The notes: generated by a model not told the origin, from the sequence alone. Shown: positions 37,757 to 47,772, numbered from the stretch's first letter. The stretch is 64,000 bases of DNA from Ignavibacteriales bacterium (GCA_016709155.1 JADJEI010000001.1:682001-746000), one strand, 5' to 3'. Translations and numbers: made by a program.

Positions 37757-39028
37757 ATGAGCGTAACAGTTCTTGTCGGTAGTCAATGGGGTGATGAAGG
37801 TAAAGGAAAAATAGTTGACCTGTTGAGTGACAGGTATCAGATAGTAGCAAGATATCAAGGTGGGGCTAATGCTGGACACACAGTTGAAATTGATAATAAA
37901 AAATACATCCTGCATTTAATACCTTCAGGCATATTACGCAAAGATGTTATTTGTGTAATCGGCAATGGTGTTGTAATTGATCCTTCTGCATTACTGGATG
38001 AAATAAAATTACTTGCAGAAAACGGAATAGATGTTTCCGACAGATTATTTATTAGTCATAATGCACACCTCATAATGCCTTATCACAAATTGCTGGATAG
38101 GATAGGAGAAAGCGGCGATAATAAAATTGGCACTACCGGTCGTGGAATTGGCCCTTGTTATATTGACAAATTTGATCGTAAAGGAATAAAAATCGTTGAT
38201 CTTCTGAATAAAAAAATTCTTGAAGAAAAGATTAGACAAAACCTAAAAGAAAAAAATAATATACTTCACAAAGTCTATGATCACGAGGGACTTGACGTAG
38301 AGGAAATTGTTAAAGAATATCTTGAATTTGATGTGGCAATTGATAAATACGTAAAAGATGTTCCTGTTTTTCTAAACTCCGAAATTGAAAAAGGCAAATC
38401 AGTTCTTCTCGAAGGCGCGCAAGGTGCTTTGCTTGATGTTGATTTCGGAACGTATCCCTTCGTCACCTCTTCCAGTCCAACCTCCGGCGGTGCGTGCACA
38501 GGCACAGGTATTCCTCCAACTAAAATTGATTCGGTAATCGGAATTGTTAAAGCTTACACAACACGAGTTGGAAATGGCCCATTCCCCACAGAATTATTGG
38601 ATGACGATGGTGAAAAACTTCGTAAAATTGGAATGGAGTTTGGAGCAACAACAGGCAGACCAAGACGCTGCGGTTGGTTTGATGCTTTCCTGGTAAATTA
38701 TTCTGCTCTAATTAATGGTATTACTTCTGCAGCTATTACAAAATTGGATGTTTTGAGCAGCTTCGATGAAATAAAAGTTTGTATCGGATATGAACTCAAT
38801 GGTAAAATGTTGAAGTCTTTCCCAACAGATGTCGATCGCCTTTCAAGAATAAAACCTATCAACGAAGTTTTACCCGGTTGGAAAAAGGATATTTCAGACT
38901 GCCGAAACTATTCTGAATTACCGGCTGAAACGAAAAATTATCTCGAATTTATTTGCAAAAAGTCGGGCGTAAAAATGGAAATTATTTCTGTTGGTCCTAA
39001 AAGGAATCAAACTTTCTACGCTTTATAA
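37757..39028 (+). CDS. purA: Adenylosuccinate synthetase
   Basis: 423 residues; joins IMP and aspartate with GTP in AMP synthesis. Diagnostic motifs: GSQWGDEGKGKIVD at 8-21, YQGGANAGHTVE, GTTGRGIGPCYIDK, LLEGAQGALLDVDFGTYPFVTSS, TRVGNGPFPTEL, TTGRPRRCGWFD. Full length and intact. Confidence 0.97.
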   Translation: MSVTVLVGSQWGDEGKGKIVDLLSDRYQIVARYQGGANAGHTVEIDNKKYILHLIPSGILRKDVICVIGNGVVIDPSALLDEIKLLAENGIDVSDRLFISHNAHLIMPYHKLLDRIGESGDNKIGTTGRGIGPCYIDKFDRKGIKIVDLLNKKILEEKIRQNLKEKNNILHKVYDHEGLDVEEIVKEYLEFDVAIDKYVKDVPVFLNSEIEKGKSVLLEGAQGALLDVDFGTYPFVTSSSPTSGGACTGTGIPPTKIDSVIGIVKAYTTRVGNGPFPTELLDDDGEKLRKIGMEFGATTGRPRRCGWFDAFLVNYSALINGITSAAITKLDVLSSFDEIKVCIGYELNGKMLKSFPTDVDRLSRIKPINEVLPGWKKDISDCRNYSELPAETKNYLEFICKKSGVKMEIISVGPKRNQTFYAL

Positions 39029-39090
39029 TTGGACTAAATGTATTGATTTTTTTTCACAAATTATCTATTGAAAATTTAGGATAATACGAA

Positions 39091-40298
39091 ATGAAAATGT
39101 CCGGTGGACCCGCTTCTACTAACATCAAAATACTATTGCTGATCATGGCATTGCTTATTGCTGGAGGAACTCTTTTCTATACACAGAACCTTGTGCAAAA
39201 ACTCCAGGAGCGAGAAAGACAAATTGTAGAACTATACGCAAAAGGAATTGAATATGTCGCAAACACTAACTCGCCTGATGTAGATATTACATTTCTCTTT
39301 GATAACATTATTAAACCTATTGATTTCCCGATTGTGCTTACAGATAAAGATAATGTTGTCAATATCCGAAATAAGACCGACGTTAGAAATATAAATTTTG
39401 ACAGTACCCTCACAAATACCGAGCTTAAATCTTTTTTAATGAAAAAATAAAAAAAATGGATGAGCTTCACCCCCCTATTGAAGTAACATATGCGGATACC
39501 ATCGTTTTAACGAAGATTCATTTTGGCGATTCGGAGCTTATAGAACAGCTTAAGTTTTATCCTTACCTGCAAATTATTATTGCATCACTTTTTATCATCA
39601 TCGGCTATATTGGTTTTAGCAATATCAAGCGGAGCGAGCAGAGTAATATTTGGGTGGGAATGGCAAAGGAAACTGCACACCAATTCGGAACTCCATTATC
39701 AAGCTTAATGGGCTGGCTGGAAATGCTAAAACTAAATTTTCATGATTCCAATAAGGTAAGTGATATTGCAGAAGAGATTACAAGTGATATTGAGAAGTTG
39801 AACAAAATTACTTTCCGCTTTTCCAAAATTGGATCGAAGCCTGAACTCAAAGAAAATAATGTTTATGAAGTTATTACTAAAGTGGTTGATTATTTTCAAA
39901 GAAGATTACCTCAAACCGGGAAATCCGCAGAGTTAAGCGTTACCGGTGATAATTCTGCATTTACTAAAATTAATGCAGAGTTATTTGAATGGGTAATTGA
40001 AAACCTCATAAAAAATTCTCTCGATGCAGTTGATCCTGCAAATGGCAAAATAGAGATCGTCGTAACTGAGAACAAAAAGTCAGTTGATATTGAAGTAAGT
40101 GATAATGGCAAGGGAATTGACTTAAAAAGAAGAAAAGATGTTTTCCGACCTGGTTACAGCACAAAAAAAAGAGGCTGGGGATTAGGGTTAAGTCTTTCTA
40201 AACGAATTATTGAAGGCTATCATGGCGGAAAAATCTTCGTTAAAAATTCCGGTATGGCAGCCGGAACTACATTTAAAATCATACTTAGGAAGAAATAA
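39091..40298 (+). CDS. Membrane sensor histidine kinase (one frameshift)
   Basis: About 402 residues when repaired. The first frame (39091-39450) gives TM1 (LLLIMALLIAGGTLFYT) and a sensor region. The second starts at 39456 and gives EVTYADTIV, TM2 (LQIIIASLFIIIGYIGF), H-box AKETAHQFGTPLSSLMGW, N-box ENLIKNSLDAVD, G1 VSDNGKGID and G2 GWGLGLSLSKRII. One more A in the A6 run at 39442-39447 fuses them as LMKKIKKMDELHPP. This kinase type with HQ.GTPLSSL is widespread in Bacteroidota. No response regulator lies beside it. Confidence 0.88.
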
Positions 40299-40567
40299 AA
40301 ATTTCATCAGATCGTTCAAACCTATTGTTTACCTTCATTTAAATCCTAAATGTGTAGATTTCATTCTTCACGAAACAACTCTTCATTAAATTTGTCCAAT
40401 ATTAGCCTTCTGATCAACTATTTTTACCACTTCAAAATCCAGTTGTAATTATGACGAGTAATTATTACTCAAAGCCCTGAATAGTTGATTTTTTCTTCAT
40501 CTTTTGCTCGAAATACATAGCGGAAAATTTTGGCATGGGAGTTGTATACTATAACCCGAAATAGTTT

Positions 40568-40639
40568 AAGCATAGCATCCCTCCAAAATGACACTCTGAC
40601 TGTCGAGTTATCCCCTCACAACTCGACAGTCTTTTTTTT
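40568..40639 (+). ncRNA. Candidate small RNA 1 with CCCTCC motif and intrinsic terminator
   Basis: Begins AAGCATAGC, then ATCCCTCC, AAAATGACAC and a perfect 12-bp terminator stem (GACTGTCGAGTT / AACTCGACAGTC, 40598-40609 and 40620-40631) with a C-rich loop ATCCCCTCAC and eight T. Homology to unit 2 extends upstream to about 40516, through TGGCAT, TATAA, CCGAAA and TAGT, probably the promoter. Neither unit has a convincing ORF. Confidence 0.6.
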
Positions 40640-40803
40640 AAACCATCATAAAACTTACCCACCAAAAAAAGTGATTCACTTTTATAAAGAATTGTCTTTA
40701 AATCCTAAAATCGAACAAGTGACTATTTGAAAATAGTCAATAATCAAACATATCAGGTGGCATTATAATTGTTTTATAATATCCGAAAAGTAGTAATAAT
40801 TTC

Positions 40804-40874
40804 TAGCATAGCCCCTCCTAATATGACACAGATTACTGCCGGACTTTGGGTCAACAGTCCGGCAGTTGTCTTTT
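40804..40874 (+). ncRNA. Candidate small RNA 2 with CCCTCC motif and intrinsic terminator
   Basis: Shares AGCATAGC, CCCTCC and ATGACAC with unit 1 in the same order and spacing (2-base indel), but has its own terminator stem ACTGCCGGACT / AGTCCGGCAGT (40835-40845, 40856-40866) with loop TTGGGTCAAC. Shared upstream boxes TGGCAT, ATAAT, CCGAAAAG and TAGT. Different stems that both pair perfectly suggest selection on structure. Confidence 0.6.
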
Positions 40875-40886
40875 AAAAAAATCTCA

Positions 40887-41986
40887 TCATTCTAAATCTG
40901 GCACACATTTTTTTAAGTATTGAAATCCTTTTAAAATTTGATCTCGATTTAGTTGAACATCAATTAAAACCTCACCTATATCTTTAATTAGGATCCCGTT
41001 TATTTTTCCTCCAAAATTTTTCTTATCAAATTTTAAGTAATAGAGAATGTCATCGTCGTGAATTTTCAATAATGTGTCTGGAACTAAATTTTTAAGTGGT
41101 AATTGTATAAAAGAATAAAATTTCTCTTCATTTAAAATTTTCAAGGTTTTTGAAATACTTAGCATAATTATTAATCCAGCGTTGACAGCTATTCCATGCT
41201 TGATTTTAAATTTTGAAGCACTTTCAATTGCATGCCCAAAAGTGTGACCGAGGTTTAATATTTTTCGTAATCCATTTTCAAATTCATCTTGATGGACAAT
41301 GGAAGCTTTTATAAGTAAACAGTTTCGAATTATTTCAGTCAAGACAGACTCATTGAGAGCCAAGATCGAAGTATAATTATCGCTTATATAATTGAAGAAA
41401 CTTGTATCAGATAGAAAAGAATATTTAATAACTTCCCCCATCCCTGATTCAATTTCTGTTTTCGGAAGCGTCTTCAAAAACGATAGATTAATGATTACAC
41501 ATTCCGGCTGGTAAAATGTACCTACTATATTTTTTTTATTTTTAAAATTTATCCCTGTCTTGCCGCCAATTGAGCTATCTATTGTAGCGACAAGGGTTGT
41601 TGGTATATGAAACAACTTTATTCCCCGCATAAAAATTGAGGCAGCAAAAGCACTTATATCCCCTGTAACACCACCACCAATTGCAATTAAAGAACTTGAT
41701 CTGCTCAAACCGGACTGCAGTATTGATTCTAGTAGTTTTTTTAGTTCCGGGAAAGATTTGGAACGTTCCCCCGACCTTAGAATATAGCGATTGGTATTTT
41801 TTCCTAAGAGAGAAATAAACCTTTTTATGAAATTTTGATGTAAGCGATTAACGGTTTCATCAATAATAACAAAATATCTATCTGAGGCAGAATTATTAAT
41901 AATTATTTTTTTGATATCGGCGGGCGAGAAGTTATCAATCAGTACAGGGTATTCTTTTTTTCTGTGCAAGCAATAATTTTTTTCAT
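40887..41986 (-). CDS. aroB: 3-dehydroquinate synthase (start region frameshifted)
   Basis: Second step of the shikimate pathway, NAD-dependent. Seen: RSGERSKSF, GGGVTGDISAFAASIFMRGI, PTTLVATIDSSIGGKTGINF, KNIVGTFYQPECV, ESGMGEVIKYSF, LNLGHTFGHAIES. The intact frame opens only with TTG at 41969. One more A in the A7 run opposite 41955-41961 links it to ATG at 41986 as MKKIIACTEKKEYPVLID, the family's normal first strand. About 366 residues. It follows aroK by 7 bases in that reading. Confidence 0.92.
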
Positions 41987-41993
41987 AGCAATC

Positions 41994-42536
41994 TCAAACT
42001 ATAAAATGAATTGAATTAAGTTTTTTAACTATTAAATCCACTGTTTTTCCTATGGAAATATTATCAGTTTGAAATGTTAAATCAGCCTGTGAGTAAAATT
42101 TTTTTCTCGCTTCAAATAAGGTATTAATTTTTGATAAGAACATTTCCTTTGTGGGATTCTCAAAGTCTTCAAATAAGAAAGCGGGTCTATCCTTTTTATA
42201 TTTTAGTCTATGATAAATTGATTCAGGGGAGGCGTTAAGAAAAATCAAGATACCAGATTTTTTTATGATGCTTAAATTTTCATCATTATTTATAGCTCCA
42301 CCGCCGAGTGAAACTACTACATTTTTCTTCTCTGAAATTAATGTAATTATTTCTTTTTCAAGATCTCTAAAATACTTTTCCCCAAAATCTTTAAAGATTT
42401 CATTTACTTTTTTATTGATTTTTTTTTCGATTTCCTTATCAATATCTGCAAATTCAAAACCAATTGTATTGGCGAGAATCGGACCCAGCGTACTTTTACC
42501 CGAAGCCATAAAACCGGTAAGATAAATGTTATTCAT
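41994..42536 (-). CDS. aroK: Shikimate kinase
   Basis: 180 residues; phosphorylates shikimate with ATP. P-loop GFMASGKST at 7-15, DIDKEIE, the substrate Arg in YFRDLEKE, VVSLGGGA and the lid KKDRPAFL. Adjacent to aroB as in many genomes. Confidence 0.93.
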   Translation of the reverse strand: MNNIYLTGFMASGKSTLGPILANTIGFEFADIDKEIEKKINKKVNEIFKDFGEKYFRDLEKEIITLISEKKNVVVSLGGGAINNDENLSIIKKSGILIFLNASPESIYHRLKYKKDRPAFLFEDFENPTKEMFLSKINTLFEARKKFYSQADLTFQTDNISIGKTVDLIVKKLNSIHFIV

Positions 42537-42597
42537 TCTGCGTTATAATTATTAGCACGAAATTATTAAATAAATATTTTTGCTCAAATGAATGATA

Positions 42598-43308
42598 TCA
42601 TAAATGGAAGACTAACGCCAGGAGGAATGCAATACCATCAACATTAATTTTTGATTCGAAAGATTTTTGGGGTAAAAGAATTGTTGTGCCATCATAAGTT
42701 ACTTCAGTCTTATTGTACTCACTCCTAATCGAGAATTGAGGGTCACGAAATTTTAATTCGAGACGTACAGAAAAAAAGTCTCTAATCACGTAATCGGTAG
42801 ACAGCGCAACATGAATGCCATAAGCAAACGATCTCTCAATATTCGATATTTCAGCATCCCCGAAATTTCTTATCTGTTCGCCGTGATAATAACCGATGCC
42901 ACCACCCATTAAAAAAATAAATTGTTCTGTTGAAAAGGGTAAAAAATAATAAGCAGATAATTCGACGGGAACCAATATAAATCCATCTTCAACATTGATA
43001 TTTACGGTTACTCCGTCAGAAAAAACTGTTAGATTAGGTCCAATAGCAGATTTTTTCAAATATTCAGTTGATAATCCAAATAATATATTATTATTGAGAC
43101 GGTAGCGAATGTCAATTGCAGGATTAAGTATATCTTCGAGCGGGAAAAAATTATTCCTTAATACTTCATCTGAAGAATTCGGGTTTAGAAATATTTTAGC
43201 CGAGGTGGTATAAACTCCACTTATTCCAAAACTAAATTTTTCAATGTTGTACTGTGCGGAAATAAAAGCTGGAAAGAATATTAATAAAAGAAATATATTT
43301 TTTTTCAT
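42598..43308 (-). CDS. Outer-membrane beta-barrel protein of unknown role
   Basis: 236 residues: signal peptide MKKNIFLLLIFFPAFISAQ, then alternating aromatic/polar strands and a C-terminal strand ending FLLALVFHL, typical of OmpA/OmpW-like 8-stranded barrels. No specific family recognised. It is separated from the foldase upstream by a terminator and from aroK by 61 bases. Confidence 0.65.
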   Translation of the reverse strand: MKKNIFLLLIFFPAFISAQYNIEKFSFGISGVYTTSAKIFLNPNSSDEVLRNNFFPLEDILNPAIDIRYRLNNNILFGLSTEYLKKSAIGPNLTVFSDGVTVNINVEDGFILVPVELSAYYFLPFSTEQFIFLMGGGIGYYHGEQIRNFGDAEISNIERSFAYGIHVALSTDYVIRDFFSVRLELKFRDPQFSIRSEYNKTEVTYDGTTILLPQKSFESKINVDGIAFLLALVFHL

Positions 43309-43362
43309 CTACTTAATAAACAATTCTTTTGATTTAAAGTTCAACATTATTTATTAAATAAC

Positions 43363-43392
43363 AAACCCCCGAATTTTTCCATCCGGGGGTTT
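43363..43392 (-). terminator. Terminator of the PpiD/SurA-like gene
   Basis: AAACCCCCG (43363-43371) and CGGGGGTTT (43384-43392) form a 9-bp G/C-rich stem, 25 bases after the minus-strand stop at 43418. The T-tract after it on the minus strand is short. Confidence 0.65.
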
Positions 43393-43417
43393 AGCATTAA
43401 TAAACTTTTAAGAATTT

Positions 43418-45505
43418 TTATTGTTTAAAAAATTTCTGTCTATTATCAACTATATCACCTTCTTCTTTTAACTTACCCAGCCATGCTGTAAATAAAGCAT
43501 TACGTCTTTCTTGAAGAATTGAATTTCTAAGATTACTGCTTTGCAATTCGTATGCATTTTTATCAAAATTTGTTTTGCTGACTAATCTCATCAAGTAGTA
43601 ACCACGTGCGCAGCGAAATGGACCTGATAATTTATTCGGTTCAAGTGATAACGCATAATTATAAAATGCGTAATCCCTGCCGATATTGGGGACAGTAGTA
43701 TTGATAGTAAACTCGCCTGAATTCGCGACTTTAATTCTTGAATCAACCGATGTAATTTTATTAATATCTCCATTAACTTTTTTGAAAACACTTTCTGCTA
43801 ATTTTTTTGATTTCTCAAATTTCTTATCTCGAACGACGAGATTTTTCACCATTGCTTTTACTTCATCGAATGGTCTAAATCCTTCATTTGTAATTTCTGA
43901 AACCATCATTACCACATAACCATTTGCAACCTTATATACATCACTTACTGTATTAAGTCCATTTTCAAATGCAAAATCTACAAGTCTTTTATCACCACCG
44001 ATTAGTGGAACCGCAGTTGCCGTTTTTTGAAATGGGGGTGTTTCTTTTAATTCTAATTTTAGAAGTTTGGCTTCACTTTCAAAGCCGTTCTTTTGAGCGA
44101 TGTAGGAAAAATCATTAGCCTGATTAAATATTGCATCTTTTGTGGTGGCAGATTGCTTAACCGGGTTAACAATTCTTTCGACAACAAATTTTGTATTGTT
44201 TCTTGAAAGCACACGGATTATATGATAACCAAAACTTGTTTTAACAGGTTTCTGAATTTCTCCAATCTTACCTTCAAAGCAAGCTTTTTCAAATTCTGGA
44301 ACTGTTTCGCCTTTACCGAACCAGCCTAAATAGCCGCCGTTCTGCCCGCTCATTTTATCTATAGATTTTTCTTTGGCAACCTGATTGAAATTAGCACCAC
44401 CCATTAATTGTTGATATACTTTTGTCGCTTCCGCTAGGTTCTCTGCATCACTGCTGAGTTGACCAATCAAAATGTGTTCTGCTTCAACAAAAGTTTCGTT
44501 TGAAGCAAATGAGGAAATGAAATGGTACAGAGCATAACCTTCGGCCGCGATATAAGGTCCAAGAATTGAATTTGGGACAGCCGAGAAAAATTCTTTAGCG
44601 TGGTCGCGGGAAATTTCTTTTATTGAAATCGTATCTTTAGAATAGGGAGCCGATGAGTAAATATCTACAAATGATTTAAAAGAAGCTGTATCGTTTTTGA
44701 AACTGTAAGCGACACTCTCAAGGCTTTCTTTAACAATGTTTGAATCTTCTTTAGACGCTTGATTTGGGAACAATACAAACTTTACTTTTCGTTGCGCCTG
44801 AATTTTATATTTATCTAAATTCTCATCGTAATATTTTTTAACTTCTTCATCAGTTACTTTGAAAGTAGAATCAGGCCAGAGAATTATTTCGAACGGCGCA
44901 TAATCAACATTAAGTTTAATATTGTCATCCATATATTTTTTAAGCACTTCTGCTTCACCAACTGTAACACTTGCGAAGAGCAAACTTTGCAGCTTTTCAC
45001 TCAATTGATTCTGTCTAACAATCTGTTCCGCCTGAAGCAAAGGTTCTTTGTTACGAGGATCGAAAAGAGCAGTTTCATACATTTGTCTGTTAAAGCGCCC
45101 GGTTGAATCTATGAAATTTTGTTTTAGAAAATCGGGTGGATTATCGCCAAGTATAATGTCTTTAATTTCCTGATCGGAAACATAAAGCCCATATTTTTCG
45201 ATTTCCTGATTAATTAATTTTTGAGTAACAAGCGCCTCCCAAACCTGGTTCCGAAGTTGTTCGAGTTCTTCATCTTCGACATCTTTCCCTGTTTGGTTTT
45301 TTTTGTTCTCAATCTGTTGATCAAGAGCATTCTGAAACTCTTGATATGTGATTTCTACTCCATTCACAGAGCCAATATTATTTGTACTCCCGCCTAACGC
45401 CTCTAAAACATTTGAGTCAGATATCATCATAAAAAGGACAAATAACCCTCCAACTCCTATTATAAACCAAGGAGCTAAACCGCGCATTTTTGCCATCATA
45501 GGCAT
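43418..45505 (-). CDS. Membrane-anchored peptidyl-prolyl isomerase / foldase (PpiD/SurA-like)
   Basis: 695 residues. One N-terminal TM helix (PWFIIGVGGLFVLFMMI), a SurA-N-like helical domain (about 45-200), then one parvulin domain (about 340-450, EAEHILIG...GGYLGWFGKGETVPEFEKACFEGKIGEI...GYHIIRVL) and a second degenerate region. It probably assists folding of exported proteins at the outer face of the inner membrane; the many T9SS and barrel proteins here are plausible clients. Confidence 0.88.
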   Translation of the reverse strand: MPMMAKMRGLAPWFIIGVGGLFVLFMMISDSNVLEALGGSTNNIGSVNGVEITYQEFQNALDQQIENKKNQTGKDVEDEELEQLRNQVWEALVTQKLINQEIEKYGLYVSDQEIKDIILGDNPPDFLKQNFIDSTGRFNRQMYETALFDPRNKEPLLQAEQIVRQNQLSEKLQSLLFASVTVGEAEVLKKYMDDNIKLNVDYAPFEIILWPDSTFKVTDEEVKKYYDENLDKYKIQAQRKVKFVLFPNQASKEDSNIVKESLESVAYSFKNDTASFKSFVDIYSSAPYSKDTISIKEISRDHAKEFFSAVPNSILGPYIAAEGYALYHFISSFASNETFVEAEHILIGQLSSDAENLAEATKVYQQLMGGANFNQVAKEKSIDKMSGQNGGYLGWFGKGETVPEFEKACFEGKIGEIQKPVKTSFGYHIIRVLSRNNTKFVVERIVNPVKQSATTKDAIFNQANDFSYIAQKNGFESEAKLLKLELKETPPFQKTATAVPLIGGDKRLVDFAFENGLNTVSDVYKVANGYVVMMVSEITNEGFRPFDEVKAMVKNLVVRDKKFEKSKKLAESVFKKVNGDINKITSVDSRIKVANSGEFTINTTVPNIGRDYAFYNYALSLEPNKLSGPFRCARGYYLMRLVSKTNFDKNAYELQSSNLRNSILQERRNALFTAWLGKLKEEGDIVDNRQKFFKQ

Positions 45506-45683
45506 ATTATTATAATCTCCAATTTAATTTCAAGTCTTGATTTTAGCTTTCAAAAATAGACATAGAGGCTTAGAAAAACAACTTAATACTGCTGAAAAAT
45601 TCAAGACGAATAAAGAGAAAAACCCAATAAGTCTAATGATGCGAAATAGAATAGAATTGCTTTTTCAAATTGATGGTGACTGG

Positions 45684-46015
45684 CACTGCTGTCCAAAATA
45701 ATTTTAATATCAGTAAAATCAATTAAAATTGAATTGATTTGAGAAGGATTTTTATATAACTAAAAACAATCCCTATTACCTATTAGGCAAGTTGATTATA
45801 GAGAAGAGCAAACCGTTAAAACGGTTGGCAGTTAAATATTTTTTACGTTCTCAACGGGATTTGGCTTGCCATCCCTCTGGGAAATCCCGTTGAGAATGTA
45901 AATCAAAATGATTAACCGTTTCAACGGTTTCATAATTCAATTAGTAAACCAGAGTATTTAGAATTAGGCAAAAACATTCAATATTTTTTCAAAAAAATTA
46001 TTTTGGACAGATGTG
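45684..46015. mobile_element. 332-bp MITE-like element with 22-bp terminal inverted repeats
   Basis: The ends are inverted repeats: 45684-45705 is CAC, two bases, then CTGTCCAAAATAATTTT; 45994-46015 is its reverse complement with two mismatches. Direct repeats GTGACTGG (45676-45683) and GTGACTTG (46016-46023) flank the element, like an 8-base target duplication. It encodes nothing. Which transposase would move it is unknown. Confidence 0.6.
45811..45929. repeat. Nested hairpins (REP/BIME-like) inside the element
   Basis: AACCGTT-AA-AACGGTT (45811-45826), a central perfect 15-bp stem TTCTCAACGGGATTT / AAATCCCGTTGAGAA (45848-45862, 45882-45896) and AACCGTT-TC-AACGGTT (45914-45929). The central loop itself holds two mini-hairpins, GGC-TT-GCC and CCC-TCT-GGG, so a three-way junction could form. 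Confidence 0.7.
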
Positions 46016-46110
46016 GTGACTTGAGTTTTTTCTATTTCTTAAACTAAAAATCACTAATTTTCTTTTTAGAATTAAAAGCAACAACAGAAGTATTGATAAA
46101 GGATTGAATT

Positions 46111-46794
46111 TTGTCTGATAAAACAAATTTTTTAAAAAACATTCCAATATTTTCAGATCTGGAAGAAAATTCACTAAACCAAATACTCGACCTTGGCAGT
46201 TTAAAAATGTACGCCAAAGATGAAATTATTTTAAATGAAGACGAAGCCGGAACTGCTCTTTTTGTAATTGTGAAAGGCAAAGTTAAAATTTCAAGGTCCA
46301 GTAAAGACGGCAAAGAGGTCATACTTACTATTATGAATGAATCTGACTTTTTTGGTGAAATGGCTATTCTTGACGGCTTCAGCAGAAGTGCTACAGTTAC
46401 AGCTTTAGAAGAATCAAAATTATTTATCGTTCAACGAAATGACTTCTTAACCCTCCTCAAAAACCATACTGAAGTTTCGATTGCACTTCTTCAAGAATTG
46501 ACTCAAAGATTGAGAGCTGCAGGAATGAAAATTAAAGCCCTTTCACTTAAGGATGCCGAAGGAAAGGTGGCTTCTGTGATATTACAACTCGCTGAAGAAA
46601 TAGGAAAAATTAGACAAGGTGTAGTTGAGATAGAAAAACTGCCTTATCAGCACGAGCTCGCAAACATGGCTGGAACTTCGAGGGAAACAATTTCGAGAAC
46701 ACTTCACACCTTTGCAAAAAAAGGTTTGGTTGAATTGGACGGCACCCACCTTAGAATTTTAGATTATGAAAAATTCAGAGAAATATATAATTAG
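46111..46794 (+). CDS. Crp/Fnr-family transcriptional regulator
   Basis: 227 residues with an unusual TTG start at 46111, supported by AAAGGA 7 bases upstream and the absence of a nearby in-frame ATG before the domain. A cyclic-nucleotide-binding fold (about 10-125, GKVKISRSSKDGKEVILTIM...FFGEMAILDGFSRSATVTA) and a winged helix (LANMAGTSRETISRTLHTFAKKGLVEL). No Fe-S cysteines, so not an oxygen-sensing Fnr. It is followed directly by the PHP gene (ATG right after TAG). Confidence 0.9.
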   Translation: MSDKTNFLKNIPIFSDLEENSLNQILDLGSLKMYAKDEIILNEDEAGTALFVIVKGKVKISRSSKDGKEVILTIMNESDFFGEMAILDGFSRSATVTALEESKLFIVQRNDFLTLLKNHTEVSIALLQELTQRLRAAGMKIKALSLKDAEGKVASVILQLAEEIGKIRQGVVEIEKLPYQHELANMAGTSRETISRTLHTFAKKGLVELDGTHLRILDYEKFREIYN

Positions 46795-47625
46795 ATGGCT
46801 GACATAGTTGATTTACATATTCACACCAATCATTCCGATGGTTACTACACACCAAAAGAAATTGTTGACTTTGCAAGAAGGCACGAAGTAGAAATAATAA
46901 GTATCACCGATCACGATAACCTTGCTGCTATTAAAGAAGCCCAGGCTTATGGAAAGCAATTCGGGGTTGAAGTAATTCCCGGCTTAGAAATAAGCTCAGA
47001 TGTAAGAGACAAAGAAATTCATATTCTTGCTTATTTATTTGATGTTGACAATGAAGAACTTGGTCGTTATCTCCTCTTTTTCCGGCAGGAGAGAGTCAAA
47101 CGCGCCGTAAGGATGGTGGAAAAACTAAACGAGTTCGGATTGCCTCTTGAAATTGAGGACGTTCTTTCAATTGCGAAAAACTCAGCGGTTGGAAGACCTC
47201 ACGTTGCACAGGCATTAGTAGCAAAAGGACTTGTTAGTTCATACTTCGAAGCGTTTTATAAATATATCGGAAATGGCTGTCCCGCTTACGAAAAAAAAGT
47301 CCATCTTTCACCTCAAAGCGCTTTTAAAATTATAAGCGATGCCGGAGGTTTATCTTTCATTGCTCATCCCGGGAACATGAGTGAAGCTTTAATAAAAGAA
47401 TTGATTGATGATGGTGTTGATGGGATTGAGGTGGTTCATCCATCTCATTCAGCTCAACTCGTAAAATACTATAAAGGGATAGTTAATGAATATTTTCTTT
47501 TGGAAAGCGGCGGTTCAGATTTCCATGGGGGCAAAAGAGAAGATGAAAAAAGTTTCGGCAAGTTCACAGTAACCCGATCTATTGTTACTGCAATGCAAAG
47601 AAGACTTTCGCGCAGCAATAAATAA
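46795..47625 (+). CDS. PHP-domain phosphoesterase (RNase AM/YciV-like)
   Basis: 276 residues with metal motifs DLHIHTNHSDG, ITDHDN, GLEIS, HILAY, FIAHPG and GGSDFHG, the set of the PHP family closest to 3',5'-nucleoside bisphosphate phosphatase / 5'-3' RNase AM. Start codon adjoins the stop of the regulator gene, so co-expression is likely. Confidence 0.88.
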   Translation: MADIVDLHIHTNHSDGYYTPKEIVDFARRHEVEIISITDHDNLAAIKEAQAYGKQFGVEVIPGLEISSDVRDKEIHILAYLFDVDNEELGRYLLFFRQERVKRAVRMVEKLNEFGLPLEIEDVLSIAKNSAVGRPHVAQALVAKGLVSSYFEAFYKYIGNGCPAYEKKVHLSPQSAFKIISDAGGLSFIAHPGNMSEALIKELIDDGVDGIEVVHPSHSAQLVKYYKGIVNEYFLLESGGSDFHGGKREDEKSFGKFTVTRSIVTAMQRRLSRSNK

Positions 47626-47772
47626 TCTATGATGTTTCGGAATTCTAAATGTGAAATTATTTTGGCACTTTCATAGAATCGAAATAATATTATTTTAGTC
47701 ACAATAAATAAACTTAATGAGGTAACAATAAGTCAATCTCTACGATTTCAATAAAAATCTATTGGTATTAAA

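Larger units (their letters stand above)
40299..40886. other. 588-bp intergenic region with two tandem small-RNA-like units
   Basis: Lies between the converging kinase and aroB genes. It holds a perfect 15-base palindrome GAGTAATTATTACTC at 40456-40470 and two homologous terminator-ended units (40516-40639 and 40749-40874). 40299-40450 shows nothing recognisable. Confidence 0.7.
45506..46110. other. 605-bp intergenic region with a MITE-like element
   Basis: No coding gene. 45506-45683 shows nothing recognisable. 45684-46015 is a terminal-inverted-repeat element with three internal hairpins. The ribosome site of the next gene is at 46098-46103. Confidence 0.65.

Noticed and set aside
40530..40730. 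Coding gene of 66 codons across the small-RNA region
   Set aside because: The frame runs through both the terminator stem and T-run, lacks a ribosome site and has no protein-like pattern.
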